Of a stretch of 64,000 bases of DNA, positions 1 through 9,054 are shown piece after piece; position 1 is the first letter of the stretch, and each line of letters starts with the position of its first letter. Source of the stretch: Planctomycetaceae bacterium (GTDB taxonomy: Bacteria > Planctomycetota > Phycisphaerae > Sedimentisphaerales > UBA12454); assembly GCA_021371795.1 (NCBI GenBank), contig JAJFVK010000019.1, forward strand, positions 310,001 through 374,000, read 5' to 3'. The position numbers were made by a program, and so were the translations under genes. The notes under the pieces are model-generated. The model saw nothing but the letters and a program-made list of their open reading frames with translations, was not told the DNA's origin and did no database searches.

Positions 1-442
1 AGCCATTGCTGTCCGGAGGATGCACGATGTAACGTCCGTTGTGCGGAGGATTATCATTATCATATAAAATAATTTCCCTGAATCTTGAACCACTGCGGTC
101 GCTCCAAACCCAAAGTGTAATAGCCAGATTGTTATGATCGCTAAAATCCAAAGTAGGGTCAAATACCATCTTTGGCTCAACATCTACATTTCCACTGCCC
201 CAAAGCGAAAACGCCATCTTCATTGAACCTATACCTTCATGCACTTCGCCCGGAGGCGATTGCTGCATCCAGCCGGTTACACGGTCATCGTACCAAACGC
301 CCGTAGGCCATGGTTCTACTACCGCCTCATTAATATCATCCATCGAATCAATCTGACCTATCGGTGTTGCCGCAAAGACGGGCATCAAAAAAACTGCCGT
401 AACAAGAAATGATATATAACAAAATATTTTCAATAACTTCAT
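1..442 (-). CDS. Secreted protein, C-terminus outside window (paralog of next gene)
   Basis: Read on the minus strand from an ATG at 442 behind a GGAG site; the frame stays open to the window edge, so the C-terminus is missing. The first ~24 residues (MKLLKIFCYISFLV.., ending FAA) form a Sec signal peptide. The mature part aligns with the neighbouring PEP-CTERM protein: DSMDD against DNMDN, GVWYDD against GLWHDE, GSMKM against GSMMI, and a shared REIILY block. It is therefore a tandem paralog and may also end in a sorting tail. Probable beta-sandwich surface protein; no enzyme motif seen. Function unknown. Confidence 0.75.
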   Translation of the reverse strand, partial: MKLLKIFCYISFLVTAVFLMPVFAATPIGQIDSMDDINEAVVEPWPTGVWYDDRVTGWMQQSPPGEVHEGIGSMKMAFSLWGSGNVDVEPKMVFDPTLDFSDHNNLAITLWVWSDRSGSRFREIILYDNDNPPHNGRYIVHPPDSNG

Positions 443-521
443 TTTTTTCTCCTATCGTATTCCAACTCCTATACCTTTACCTTGCGCGCATATACCGCCA
501 CCATTCCTGCTTAATAGAATC

Positions 522-552
522 CGGCGGCAGCGCGATTATCGTACCGCCGCCG
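522..552. other. GC-rich inverted repeat between tandem secreted-protein genes
   Basis: CGGCGGC (522-528) pairs with GCCGCCG (546-552) around a 17-nt loop, just downstream of the minus-strand PEP-CTERM gene. There is no T-tract on either strand, so termination is uncertain; it may be an mRNA-stabilising or processing hairpin. Confidence 0.3.
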
Positions 553-568
553 AATATTCAATTTGCAA

Positions 569-1243
569 TTAAGCTTTGCGTTTCTTCAGCATCGCCAGTG
601 CGCCAAGTGCAAGCAGCGACATAGTTGCCGGCTCTGGAACGAGCTGTAAACAATCAATGTAAACCGGTGTATTGGTCGGCATAATCTGATAGCTTCCTTC
701 TTCGCCCCATGGTCCTACATAACCCCAGCAGCTAACCCATATATCGATAGTATCGACATCGCTCCAATCAAACGTGCCTTGTGTTACGACAAAATCACTA
801 ATGTTCGCAACCACATACTGCCAGCCCACGGCTATTGTTTCTTCTCCATTAGCCACAGCGTAACGTGCCACAGCATCTCCTAAATTATTCGAATAGAGAA
901 TTATCTCGCGAACATGTTCAGGACCGGCCGTATTGCCCTTATACCAGCAAAATGTAATTGCCATATCCGGAGTAAGAGTCGGGAATATGATATTTGCACG
1001 AGGCACAACATCATACTGACCTCCATCGAAAACTGTATAGTCAATCATCATTGAACCTGTGGTGTCGCAAACAAAAGCAACATCAGTGTTCTGTTTCAGC
1101 AGAGGTGGATTATAGTTTCTCTCGTCATGCCACAGACCGCCATTACTCGCCAGAACATTGTCCATGTTATCTAATACTATCGCCTGTACCGCTGGTGCCA
1201 AAAATGCTGCCAACACAAAAATTAAAAACATTCTCATCTTCAT
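569..1243 (-). CDS. PEP-CTERM sorting-domain surface protein
   Basis: 224 aa from the ATG at 1243, chosen because GGAGG lies 7 nt upstream and a signal peptide (MKMRMFLIFVLAAFLAPAVQA) starts there; the longer frame has no ribosome site. The C-terminus VPEPATMSLLALGALAMLKKRKA is split here as VPEPAT, a hydrophobic stretch and a basic tail, the signal handled by exosortase for transfer to the cell surface. No exosortase lies in the window. The body is probably a beta-sandwich and resembles the incomplete gene at 1-442. It lies downstream of the LacI-type gene on the same strand, so a link to the sugar locus is likely. The ligand is unknown. Confidence 0.85.
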   Translation of the reverse strand: MKMRMFLIFVLAAFLAPAVQAIVLDNMDNVLASNGGLWHDERNYNPPLLKQNTDVAFVCDTTGSMMIDYTVFDGGQYDVVPRANIIFPTLTPDMAITFCWYKGNTAGPEHVREIILYSNNLGDAVARYAVANGEETIAVGWQYVVANISDFVVTQGTFDWSDVDTIDIWVSCWGYVGPWGEEGSYQIMPTNTPVYIDCLQLVPEPATMSLLALGALAMLKKRKA

Positions 1244-1406
1244 TGTTAAATCCTCCAAAATAAATAAGTGATAAAAATTTTCAAACAAACAACTCTTCTC
1301 TTTACGTTATACCACTTTTTTTCAACAACTCCTTTCTCCCGCCCTCTTGTCTGCCTTAATTCGGCAAACAATCCTTATTGTTTAGAAGACCCTATTCAAT
1401 TATAAA

Positions 1407-2477
1407 TCACAATCGGGCAACTGTGCCCATATCCTCATACTCTGCCGGAATTAATACGTGACGAATGTTGGTTTTAGGATTGAGCACAAATTCAGTGGCT
1501 AAGTCCACCATTGCCCGTCCCATTTCACTCCAGTTTACTACCATCGTGGAAATCGGCTCAAAACCCATCACGCCGGGGATTCTGTGCTGACCGTCATATC
1601 CAATGATGCTCATATCCTGCGGCACTTTGAGACCATGCTCCCGCAGAACTACACGTAAAACATGAGCAATCAGGTCATTGGCCGCAACAACGGCTGTCGG
1701 CATTGGTTTCAAAGCTATGACACGTTCAGCGAGTTCTCTCAAATCACTCATTACTTCTTCGTGCGTGCTTGGCGTATAATCATTTCTCGAACAGTCCTTG
1801 GCAATAATCAGACCATCAGTACTTAAACCCACGTTATTCATACCAATCATATAGCCATTTTGCCGCTGGTGTAAATTATATGTGCGTTGCGGATAATCCT
1901 CGTGTCTGCATACAAACGCAATGCGCTTGTGCCCTAATTCAGCAAGAACTTCTACTGCTCTTGATGCAGCGCCAATATTATCACTGTTGACTGTGCTCCA
2001 TTTTGAACCTGGTATATGGTTGTCGCCCACTACGACAGGTATATCGAATCCACGCAGAGCTTCATAAGTATCCGGTGCAATGCGTCCAAAAACTAATATG
2101 ACACTTACCGAACTTCGTGGAAATCTTTTTAAATCATTGGACGACCGAACGGTATAAAATCCCGAATATTGTCCCCTGTCCTGCAGCGAACTGCTGACTG
2201 AAGAAAAAATCGCATTGTAATTCCAAAGACCCTCAAAGCACGACAGACTAATTACTTTCTTATTCGATACTTTAACTTTCATTTTAAGAAGAATGCCGTC
2301 TTTCTCTTCTTTGCTAAGATAGCCGTGACTGAAACAGTAATTAAGAATGCGAGTGGCAGTAGCCAAAGATGTAGTTCCCCGGCCATAATCTCCCTTGAGT
2401 GTTCTCGAAACTGTTGCTGGTGAAACAGATAACTTTGTCGCAACATCTCTTACTCTCACTTTTGCATCCACCGGCAT
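1407..2477 (-). CDS. LacI/GalR-family transcriptional regulator
   Basis: 356 aa. The N-terminus has the LacI helix-turn-helix (VRVRDVATKLSVSPATVSRTL, about residues 7-27), followed by a periplasmic-binding-protein-like effector domain with the typical SIIGYDG block near residue 290. TTGGAGG lies 8 nt before the ATG. The hinge helix is atypical: the usual GYxPN block is replaced by a longer stretch (FSHGYLSKEEKDG). It is divergent from the GH130-symporter operon and probably controls it in response to an oligosaccharide or its breakdown product. Its own promoter, TTGACA-17-TAGTAT, is at 2526-2554. Confidence 0.9.
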   Translation of the reverse strand: MPVDAKVRVRDVATKLSVSPATVSRTLKGDYGRGTTSLATATRILNYCFSHGYLSKEEKDGILLKMKVKVSNKKVISLSCFEGLWNYNAIFSSVSSSLQDRGQYSGFYTVRSSNDLKRFPRSSVSVILVFGRIAPDTYEALRGFDIPVVVGDNHIPGSKWSTVNSDNIGAASRAVEVLAELGHKRIAFVCRHEDYPQRTYNLHQRQNGYMIGMNNVGLSTDGLIIAKDCSRNDYTPSTHEEVMSDLRELAERVIALKPMPTAVVAANDLIAHVLRVVLREHGLKVPQDMSIIGYDGQHRIPGVMGFEPISTMVVNWSEMGRAMVDLATEFVLNPKTNIRHVLIPAEYEDMGTVARL

Positions 2478-2525
2478 CTATTGGCCTCCAAATAATCGTT
2501 TTGATATGTATCTATTTGTCGCGGC

Positions 2526-2554
2526 ATACTAACACCGGCTCGGTCATTTGTCAA
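2526..2554 (-). promoter_or_regulatory. Promoter of the LacI-type regulator gene
   Basis: On the minus strand a perfect TTGACA (2549-2554) and TAGTAT (2526-2531) are separated by 17 bp, about 50 bp before the start codon. Confidence 0.65.
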
Positions 2555-2592
2555 TAACAATTTCATGCAACATTTGTAAATTTATATATATA

Positions 2593-2625
2593 TTGTCAGG
2601 TAAACAACTGACAAGCCACAGTGGC
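2593..2625. promoter_or_regulatory. Two adjacent dyads, candidate operators
   Basis: TTGTCAG (2593-2599) and CTGACAA (2608-2614) are perfect inverted halves spaced by 8 bp. Directly after is a perfect palindrome GCCAC-A-GTGGC (2615-2625). They lie between the divergent promoters, where a LacI-family or other regulator could act on both genes. Confidence 0.45.
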
Positions 2626-2706
2626 TTATTACAAACAAAATACCATAAAACATTACCACAAAAGCCTTTATATTAATAAACACTTTTACACATAAGCACC
2701 AAAAAC

Positions 2707-2726
2707 GTTTACTGATTTTAGTAAAC
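2707..2726. promoter_or_regulatory. GTTTACT-N6-AGTAAAC dyad, candidate operator
   Basis: Perfect 7-bp inverted repeat (2707-2713 and 2720-2726) ending 14 bp before the -35 box of the GH130 operon. The position suits an activator or a repressor; the LacI-family product of the divergent gene is the obvious candidate, but this is inference. Confidence 0.5.
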
Positions 2727-2740
2727 ATTCTTTATTTTCA

Positions 2741-2769
2741 TTGACATTCTGCAACTTGCGCTTCATAAT
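2741..2769 (+). promoter_or_regulatory. Promoter of the GH130-symporter operon
   Basis: TTGACA (2741-2746), 17-bp spacer, CATAAT (2764-2769). Transcription would begin near 2776, giving a leader of about 48 nt before the ATG at 2824. Confidence 0.7.
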
Positions 2770-2823
2770 GTGCCCCTATGTGCAACAATACAAATTTCAT
2801 ATATAAAAACGAATGGAGATTTA

Positions 2824-4029
2824 ATGCCGAATTGTTCTTCGCAACCAGAGATAATAAGACTTAATAATGGTGAACCAATCATAAGCCCTACCGCAAATTG
2901 GTGGGAAAGCGGTACAACTTTCAACCCCGGAGTAATTTATGTCGAAAGGTCGCCCAAAAACGATCCTATAATCCGCAAATTAATCGGCAGCGACAATCTT
3001 AACGACAATCGAATTAAAGACGGCATAGTCGCAGTGCACTATCGCTCCCGGCCATCTACTGAAACAGACCCCAAGCGGCCGTTCAGCAGGTCTTTTTCCG
3101 GTGTCGCAGTTTTTACGCCGGAACTGCAATCAATTTTCAGGCATACCAATCCGGTAATTTTCCCCGGCGAAGATGAAAATCTTTATGATTATGTCAGCGT
3201 TGAAGACGGAAGGCTGCATTGCATCGACGGTATTTATTATTATCTGTATTGCGGAGTCAGTCTTGTGCCTAATCCACAGTCAAAGTGGCCGATAAAAACA
3301 CGGATATGTCTGGCCAAATCCGACGACCTGCTTACATGGCAGAAACTCGGCCCCATACAAGGAGATGTCAACACAGATAATAGCAATAATAAAGACGGCG
3401 TTTTTTTCCCGGAAAAAATCGACGGCCATTATTTTATGCTCCACAGGCCGTGCTTTGATGATAATTACTCAAAATACGCTATCGCGCTGGCGATGAGCAG
3501 CAGTATTGAAGGGACATGGCAGGATTTAGGCACAATAAAACATGCAACCCAAAACGCTGAGTTGGCAAAACATATATGGGTTGGCGCCGGCTCGGTTCCA
3601 ATTTCTCTCGGAGATAAAAAATTCATTGTGATATATCATAAAGGCCATGTCCTTAACAGCGGCAGTAAATGGTATGACCTGCACGCAGACCTTTACAATT
3701 TTAATAATTTTGACCCATCCAGGCCTGCTGATATCATTGAAAGAGGTATGAACAGACTTATGGAACCCCAAACAAAATACGAATGCAAATCCACAAGTCA
3801 GGATGGCGTTTCCAATGTAGTTTTTACCTGCGGCAGTTATGAATATAATGGCGATATATACATACTTTACGGCGGAGCCGACTGCTGCACTTTAGCAGCC
3901 AAAGTTAATAAAAAGGAACTAATTGATTGTTTGCTGAACAGCCCGGAGTTTAAGGGATCTGGAGACCTCGGTACAGAAACCATTCCCAGTCCGGTCCCGG
4001 CTGCGTCCGCTTCAATGAAAATAATATAA
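2824..4029 (+). CDS. GH130-like glycoside phosphorylase/glycosidase
   Basis: 401 aa from the ATG at 2824, chosen for a TGGAG site 7 nt upstream; an in-frame GTG at 2770 overlaps the -10 box and is rejected. The five-bladed beta-propeller signatures of GH130 (beta-mannoside phosphorylases and hydrolases) are visible: VEDGR at 126-130 with the candidate catalytic Asp128, LHRP at 206-209, WVGAGSVP at 252-259, VIYHKG at 269-274, and a NVVFTCG....ILYGGAD block near the C-terminus. There is no signal peptide, so it acts in the cytoplasm. First gene of an operon with a symporter and a second GH130 gene. Phosphorylase or hydrolase cannot be decided from sequence. Confidence 0.8.
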   Translation: MPNCSSQPEIIRLNNGEPIISPTANWWESGTTFNPGVIYVERSPKNDPIIRKLIGSDNLNDNRIKDGIVAVHYRSRPSTETDPKRPFSRSFSGVAVFTPELQSIFRHTNPVIFPGEDENLYDYVSVEDGRLHCIDGIYYYLYCGVSLVPNPQSKWPIKTRICLAKSDDLLTWQKLGPIQGDVNTDNSNNKDGVFFPEKIDGHYFMLHRPCFDDNYSKYAIALAMSSSIEGTWQDLGTIKHATQNAELAKHIWVGAGSVPISLGDKKFIVIYHKGHVLNSGSKWYDLHADLYNFNNFDPSRPADIIERGMNRLMEPQTKYECKSTSQDGVSNVVFTCGSYEYNGDIYILYGGADCCTLAAKVNKKELIDCLLNSPEFKGSGDLGTETIPSPVPAASASMKII

Positions 4030-4094
4030 GTAGATTATTTTACTGTTGCAGATTATCCTAACTGTAGAATCGATTAAATACAGGAGCTTAAAAC

Positions 4095-5888
4095 TTGACG
4101 ATTCTTGATTACGGAATTATCGTTGCGTATCTGCTTTTCTCGCTGATTATCGGAATAGTCTATTCACGCAAAGCGTCCCAAAGCCCGGAACATTATTTTC
4201 TTGGCGGTCGTTCTATGCCATGGTGGATGATTAGCGTCTCGCTGATGGCAACAAGTTTCGCGTCCGACACGCCTTTGGTCGTTACCGAAATCACTCGACA
4301 ATTCGGCCTGCAGAGAATGTGGTGGGTCTTTGCCGCGGTGCTCACGTTAATCGTCGGTATATTTCTTTTCTCTCGTCTCTGGCGGAGGTCATCCGTTATT
4401 ACCGACGCCGAATTTTACGAGTTACGTTACGACGGCAACGCAGCCGCTTTTCTTCGCGGCTTTCGCGCATTTTATTCCGGAATCATACAAAACCTCATCG
4501 TAATCGCATGGGTTACGTTCGCTATGAGCAACATCATTACGATTATGACGCCGATGAATAAAGTCTGGGCAGTCGGCACCTGCATGGTTGTCGCGCTGAT
4601 TTACACTACGTTCTCCGGCTTTTACGGCGTTGTAATTACCGATGTCGTGCAGTTTTTTATCGCGACCGGCTCTATGATAATACTGGCGTTTATCGCCGTC
4701 TATAAAGCAGGCGGCCTGCACGTCGTACTTACCACCGTCGCCGCGACGCAGGGGTACGACAAAACGCTTTCAATTTTTCCTGATTTCAAACATTTCGATT
4801 TGGATATGCTCAAGCTGATGATTTACATTTTAGTTCTCTGGTGGGCGGATGCCGGCGGATATAATATGCAGAGAATGAGCGCGTGCAGAAATGAACGCGA
4901 TGCGGTGAAGGCTACGCTTTTCTACGCACTTTTCCAAACCATACGACCATGGATGTGGATACCTGTCGCTCTTGTTTCCATTGTTCTGTTTCCAAAACTG
5001 ACAGGCACACAAACTGATACGCAAGCCTACCCATTAGTCGCGAATACATATCTTGGTATGGGGTTAAAAGGGTTGCTCGTAGCTGGTTTTCTCGCCGCGT
5101 TTATGTCAACAATTACCACGCAGCTCAACTGGGGCGCTTCGTATATTATGACCGATGTCTATAAACGATTTGTCAAGAAAGACGCTTCACATCGTCAGTA
5201 TATGATTGTTACGAGAATCGTAGTGGTTGCGATGATGATTTGTGCCGCAAGTATAGTTCCCCTGCTGAAGTCGGTTACGGCGGCATGGGAATTCCTCGCA
5301 TTCCTGATGGCAGGCAGCGGAATAATCAGCGTTATCAGGTGGTTCTGGTGGCGTATAAACGCTTATACCGAAATCACCGCCCTGCTGCTCGGACTAATCG
5401 CGGGATTCATAAACCCATTTATTCCCGCCTCTGTCGTGGTGTTTGGTTATCCGTGGCCTGCGATGCCTTTCGAGATTAAGATTACGATATTTATTGTAAT
5501 TATCGTTTCGGTAAGTTTAGTGGTTACTTTTGTTACGCCCAAAGTATCTATACAAAAGCTTGAAGTGTTTTATCGCAGAGTTCGGCCTGGCGGTTTCTGG
5601 AGCGTTGTCAGCAAAGATATTCGCAATCTGCCGGGCAAAGCATTAAACGCCGGCACCTTCCTCGATATCATCGGCGGCATTCTGTTATGTTACGGCGTTT
5701 CACTTGGCATTGGTTATTGCCTCCTGATGAAATTCGGTAAAGCGGCTGCTTGTTTCGGATGCTCTTTAATCGGCGCGTTATGGGTATACAGATGGTTTAA
5801 AAAAGAAGTCAGAGAACTCGAAGAATGGGGTGGTTTAAGAAAGCACAATCTCGAAACCACGCAACAAAGTAATTCGGGAGCAAAATAG
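4095..5888 (+). CDS. Sodium:solute symporter (SSS family), sugar type
   Basis: 597 aa starting at a TTG with AGGAG 8 nt upstream. Typical SSS features: N-terminal membrane helix (ILDYGIIVAYLLFSLIIGI), YFLGGRSMPWWMISVSLMATSFASDTP region split as LGGRSMPWW and ATSFASDTP, QRMSACRNERDA loop, and about 14 membrane segments with an extended cytoplasmic C-terminus. Likely imports the oligosaccharide or sugar handled by the flanking GH130 enzymes, driven by sodium. Its stop overlaps the next start (TAGTG at 5886-5890), so translation is probably coupled. Confidence 0.9.
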   Translation: MTILDYGIIVAYLLFSLIIGIVYSRKASQSPEHYFLGGRSMPWWMISVSLMATSFASDTPLVVTEITRQFGLQRMWWVFAAVLTLIVGIFLFSRLWRRSSVITDAEFYELRYDGNAAAFLRGFRAFYSGIIQNLIVIAWVTFAMSNIITIMTPMNKVWAVGTCMVVALIYTTFSGFYGVVITDVVQFFIATGSMIILAFIAVYKAGGLHVVLTTVAATQGYDKTLSIFPDFKHFDLDMLKLMIYILVLWWADAGGYNMQRMSACRNERDAVKATLFYALFQTIRPWMWIPVALVSIVLFPKLTGTQTDTQAYPLVANTYLGMGLKGLLVAGFLAAFMSTITTQLNWGASYIMTDVYKRFVKKDASHRQYMIVTRIVVVAMMICAASIVPLLKSVTAAWEFLAFLMAGSGIISVIRWFWWRINAYTEITALLLGLIAGFINPFIPASVVVFGYPWPAMPFEIKITIFIVIIVSVSLVVTFVTPKVSIQKLEVFYRRVRPGGFWSVVSKDIRNLPGKALNAGTFLDIIGGILLCYGVSLGIGYCLLMKFGKAAACFGCSLIGALWVYRWFKKEVRELEEWGGLRKHNLETTQQSNSGAK

Positions 5889-6931
5889 TGGCTGATATAG
5901 CGAAAAGATTTAAGAATAATCCCATTCTCGTTCCCGATGCGGTTCGTCCGAGCCATGCGGGACTTAATGTTGAATGTCTGCTAAATCCTGGAGCTTTTGA
6001 ATATAACGGCAAAATATGGCTGCTGATGCGAGTCGCTGAAAGGCCTCCGCAGAAAGAAGACAAAATAAGCCTTCCTGTGATGGAGGATGGAAAAATCAAA
6101 ATTCTCGAATTTGACGAGGCAGATCCCCTTCTGAATTGTTCCGACCCAAGAGTAATCATATATAAAGGAAACGGCTATCTTACTACATTGTCGCATTTGA
6201 GACTGGCGCACAGCACGGATGGGAATAATTTTACCGTCGTTGACGACAAACCACTATTCGGGCAAGGCTGTCTTGAATCGTATGGCATTGAGGATTGCAG
6301 AGTTGCCAAAATAGAGGGAAAATACTATCTGACTTATACCGCTGTTTCAAATTACGGATACGGTGTCGGATTGATGAGCACATCTGACTGGACGAGCTTT
6401 AACAGACACGGTATGATAATTTCAGGCCCAAATAAAGACTGTGCCTTATTTGAGGAAAAGATAAACGGCAGATATTGCTGTCTGCACCGTCCGAATATGT
6501 CCATTCTCGGCGGAAATTATATCTGGCTTGCCGAGTCGAACGACCTGCAATACTGGGGCAGGCACAAATGCGCAGCTACAACGCGAGCCGGTATGTGGGA
6601 CAGCGAAAGAATTGGAGCAGGCGCTTCACCGATAAAAACGGACAAGGGATGGCTTGCGATTTATCACGGCGCAGATAAAAATCACAGATATTGTCTCGGA
6701 GCTTTATTACTCGACCTTAACGACCCATCGAAAGTTATCGCCCGGTCGCAGAAACCGATTATGGAGCCGACGACAGATTATGAAAAGAATGGCTTTTTTG
6801 GAAATGTGATTTTTACCAACGGCCATATCGTCAAAGGCGATACCGTTACGATGTACTACGGCGCTTCGGATGACGTTATATGCAAAGCCGAACTTTCAAT
6901 AAATGAGATTCTCGACTCGTTGAAAATTTAA
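5888..6931 (+). CDS. GH130-family glycosidase/phosphorylase
   Basis: 347 aa, GTG start overlapping the symporter stop, with GGGAG upstream. GH130 marks are clearer than in the first copy: GIEDCRV at 133-139 with catalytic-type Asp136, LHRP at 199-202, ERIGAGASP at 240-248, AIYHGAD at 257-263, GALLLDLNDPSKVI near 271-284, and YYGASDD near the end. Cytoplasmic. GH130 members phosphorolyse or hydrolyse beta-mannosides such as Man-GlcNAc, Man-Glc and mannobiose. Two divergent members in one operon suggest sequential attack on a mannose-containing oligosaccharide. Substrate not proven. Confidence 0.88.
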   Translation: MADIAKRFKNNPILVPDAVRPSHAGLNVECLLNPGAFEYNGKIWLLMRVAERPPQKEDKISLPVMEDGKIKILEFDEADPLLNCSDPRVIIYKGNGYLTTLSHLRLAHSTDGNNFTVVDDKPLFGQGCLESYGIEDCRVAKIEGKYYLTYTAVSNYGYGVGLMSTSDWTSFNRHGMIISGPNKDCALFEEKINGRYCCLHRPNMSILGGNYIWLAESNDLQYWGRHKCAATTRAGMWDSERIGAGASPIKTDKGWLAIYHGADKNHRYCLGALLLDLNDPSKVIARSQKPIMEPTTDYEKNGFFGNVIFTNGHIVKGDTVTMYYGASDDVICKAELSINEILDSLKI

Positions 6932-6943
6932 GGACATAATTTA

Positions 6944-9019
6944 ATGACTGCTAAATCTTTTGTGATATTGGCGATTATCGGCTTTTCGGCCTTTTCAGGC
7001 TGTTCTAATGCCGAAACGACCCGGCAGATAAACATTCCGAGAATAGACCAGATGCCGGACTTTCCGCAGCCTTATATTATGAGAGACTGGAGTAAGGTCG
7101 CAAAAGACTTTGATAAAATTATTTTCGATACCGAAAAAAAAGGCGAATTTCTGCCGCTTGCGAAATTTGAAACTCTGCAAAACAACGCAGATAAAAAAAT
7201 TCTTGTAATACCTTCTTATGTCTGCAGCGGCAGGAGCGGAACAGAGGCTATCGTTTGTCTCGGAGCCATCAGCAGCAGATTGATTGCAGGTTTGGACAAA
7301 AAACATATGGATATTTTTCCGAACTATTTCACAGACAGCCAGAAACTTTACCTGAATAGAATCAACGATAAAACCGGCCAAACTTTCTGGTATGAAATGT
7401 TTCCAAGTGTGCTGTTTTACAGGACATTTTACTTCTGTCCAGAATCTGAAATAATGCAAAAACAATTTTACCTCACCGCAGACCAGTGGCAAAAGGCCTG
7501 CGTTGCAATGGGAGGCAAAACAAACCCGCGGCAGATTCCGAATTTCGATTATACCGCCTTTGACTTTTCGACAATGACGCCGTTTGATAATAACGTGTGG
7601 AAAGAGGCTGATGCGGCCGCTGCGGCAGCGTGGATTGAATATATCGCTTATGTCAAAAGCCCGGATAATGAATCGAAAACAAAATATCTTAACGCCGCTA
7701 AATGGAGTATGGATTTTCTTGAGCAATCCAAAACAAACCCTTATTACGAAATTCTTATGCCGCTTGGGGCTTATACCGCCGCAAGAATGAATGCCCAAAC
7801 AGGCACAAATTATGACGTGGAAAAATTCGTCAACTGGTGTTTCGATGGAAGCAACTGGCGAAAATGGGGAGCAACAACAGGCAAATGGGGCAACGCTGAC
7901 TGCGCGGGCTTGATTGGAAGTGTATCAGACAACGATAATATGTACGGCTTTACAATGAACACTTTCGATGTCGCGGCCTCGCTTGTGCCGTTAGTCAGAT
8001 ACGATGAGAGATTCGCCAACGCCATCGGCAAATGGATGCTCAACGCCGCAAACAGCGCACGATTATTTTATCCCGACGGTCTGGATGCCAATCAGCAGAC
8101 AGATTACGAATGGTCTAAAATTAACGACCCGCAATCCTGTATCGCTTATGAAGGTCTTCGTCAGCGGTATCTTGAAATCGACAGGGTTGCCGGCGACCTT
8201 GAAACCGTCAAAGGCAAAATAACATCAGGAGACTACACAGCGGCCATCGGCACAAACAAAATTTACGAGTGCATAGAAGAGAATCAGCAGGATAATCTCG
8301 AACATATCTGGAAAGTGCAGATAAGCAAAGCGGACAGGCATATTCTAAACTTTGTTGGCAAGACTGACAACCTCGGCGATGGTGAAATTTTTCAGTTCAG
8401 CTATTCGCTGCAAATTGCAGGACGGTATGAGCCGTTGTTTGATTTCAATTCGCAAACGGATTCCTGCAAAACAGTTGAAGTTCCGACAAATCCGGAAACG
8501 TTTTATCTCAAAGTTACCGACACAAAAAAAACTGTCCCCTCGAGCAAATCCGACAGAATATACATTGATGATATCTGGATAGAATCACTTAGCGACAATG
8601 CTCCTTACGCGACTGGCGATGCCAAGAAAAACGGCTGGGCCAAAACAAACCTCGGAATATACGGCTCGGCTTATGTAGGAATATTCGGCGGCATTATCCA
8701 AAAAACAAACATAGAAGGCATCATTCGGCTTGACTGTCTGGCGACAGACTTCTATCACGCCCCTGCTTATCCGACTTATCTGTATTACAATCCTTTCCCG
8801 AAAGAGCAGAAAGTCGTTATCGAACTCGGAACAGAAACAAAAGATATTTATGAATCAATCAGCAATAAATTTATAAGTACATCTGTTACAGGAAAAACCT
8901 TTATCGGTTTGGCACCAAAATCCGCGGCAGTCATAGTTATATGTCCCGCTAATGGCAAAATTGAATATAAAGGTAAAACGACAATGGTTAATGGCATGCT
9001 TATTGATTATCAAAAATGA
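6944..9019 (+). CDS. Large lipoprotein, possible alpha/alpha-barrel carbohydrate-active protein
   Basis: 691 aa, AGGA site before the ATG. Type II signal with lipobox FSGC (Cys20), so it is anchored in a membrane facing outward. The middle (about 200-420) is rich in helices with Trp, Asp and Gly pairs (KWGATTGKWGNADCAG, DNDNMYGF), as in six-hairpin glycosidase folds. The last ~270 residues look like beta-sandwich modules. I recognise no named family. As the last gene of the GH130-symporter operon it probably binds or trims the polysaccharide outside the cell before import. Could be an undescribed glycoside hydrolase or lyase. Confidence 0.7.
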   Translation: MTAKSFVILAIIGFSAFSGCSNAETTRQINIPRIDQMPDFPQPYIMRDWSKVAKDFDKIIFDTEKKGEFLPLAKFETLQNNADKKILVIPSYVCSGRSGTEAIVCLGAISSRLIAGLDKKHMDIFPNYFTDSQKLYLNRINDKTGQTFWYEMFPSVLFYRTFYFCPESEIMQKQFYLTADQWQKACVAMGGKTNPRQIPNFDYTAFDFSTMTPFDNNVWKEADAAAAAAWIEYIAYVKSPDNESKTKYLNAAKWSMDFLEQSKTNPYYEILMPLGAYTAARMNAQTGTNYDVEKFVNWCFDGSNWRKWGATTGKWGNADCAGLIGSVSDNDNMYGFTMNTFDVAASLVPLVRYDERFANAIGKWMLNAANSARLFYPDGLDANQQTDYEWSKINDPQSCIAYEGLRQRYLEIDRVAGDLETVKGKITSGDYTAAIGTNKIYECIEENQQDNLEHIWKVQISKADRHILNFVGKTDNLGDGEIFQFSYSLQIAGRYEPLFDFNSQTDSCKTVEVPTNPETFYLKVTDTKKTVPSSKSDRIYIDDIWIESLSDNAPYATGDAKKNGWAKTNLGIYGSAYVGIFGGIIQKTNIEGIIRLDCLATDFYHAPAYPTYLYYNPFPKEQKVVIELGTETKDIYESISNKFISTSVTGKTFIGLAPKSAAVIVICPANGKIEYKGKTTMVNGMLIDYQK

Positions 9020-9054
9020 AAATTTTAGTAAGCGTTCACAGAATTTCAAACATT

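Noticed and set aside
2770-2823. GTG at 2770 as the start of the first GH130 gene
   Set aside because: It lies at the edge of the -10 box, before the predicted transcription start; the ATG at 2824 has a ribosome site.
6995-7798. 267-codon minus-strand open frame inside the large lipoprotein gene
   Set aside because: No ribosome site, odd Cys/His/Arg-rich composition, and fully opposite a well-supported gene with signal peptide and operon context.
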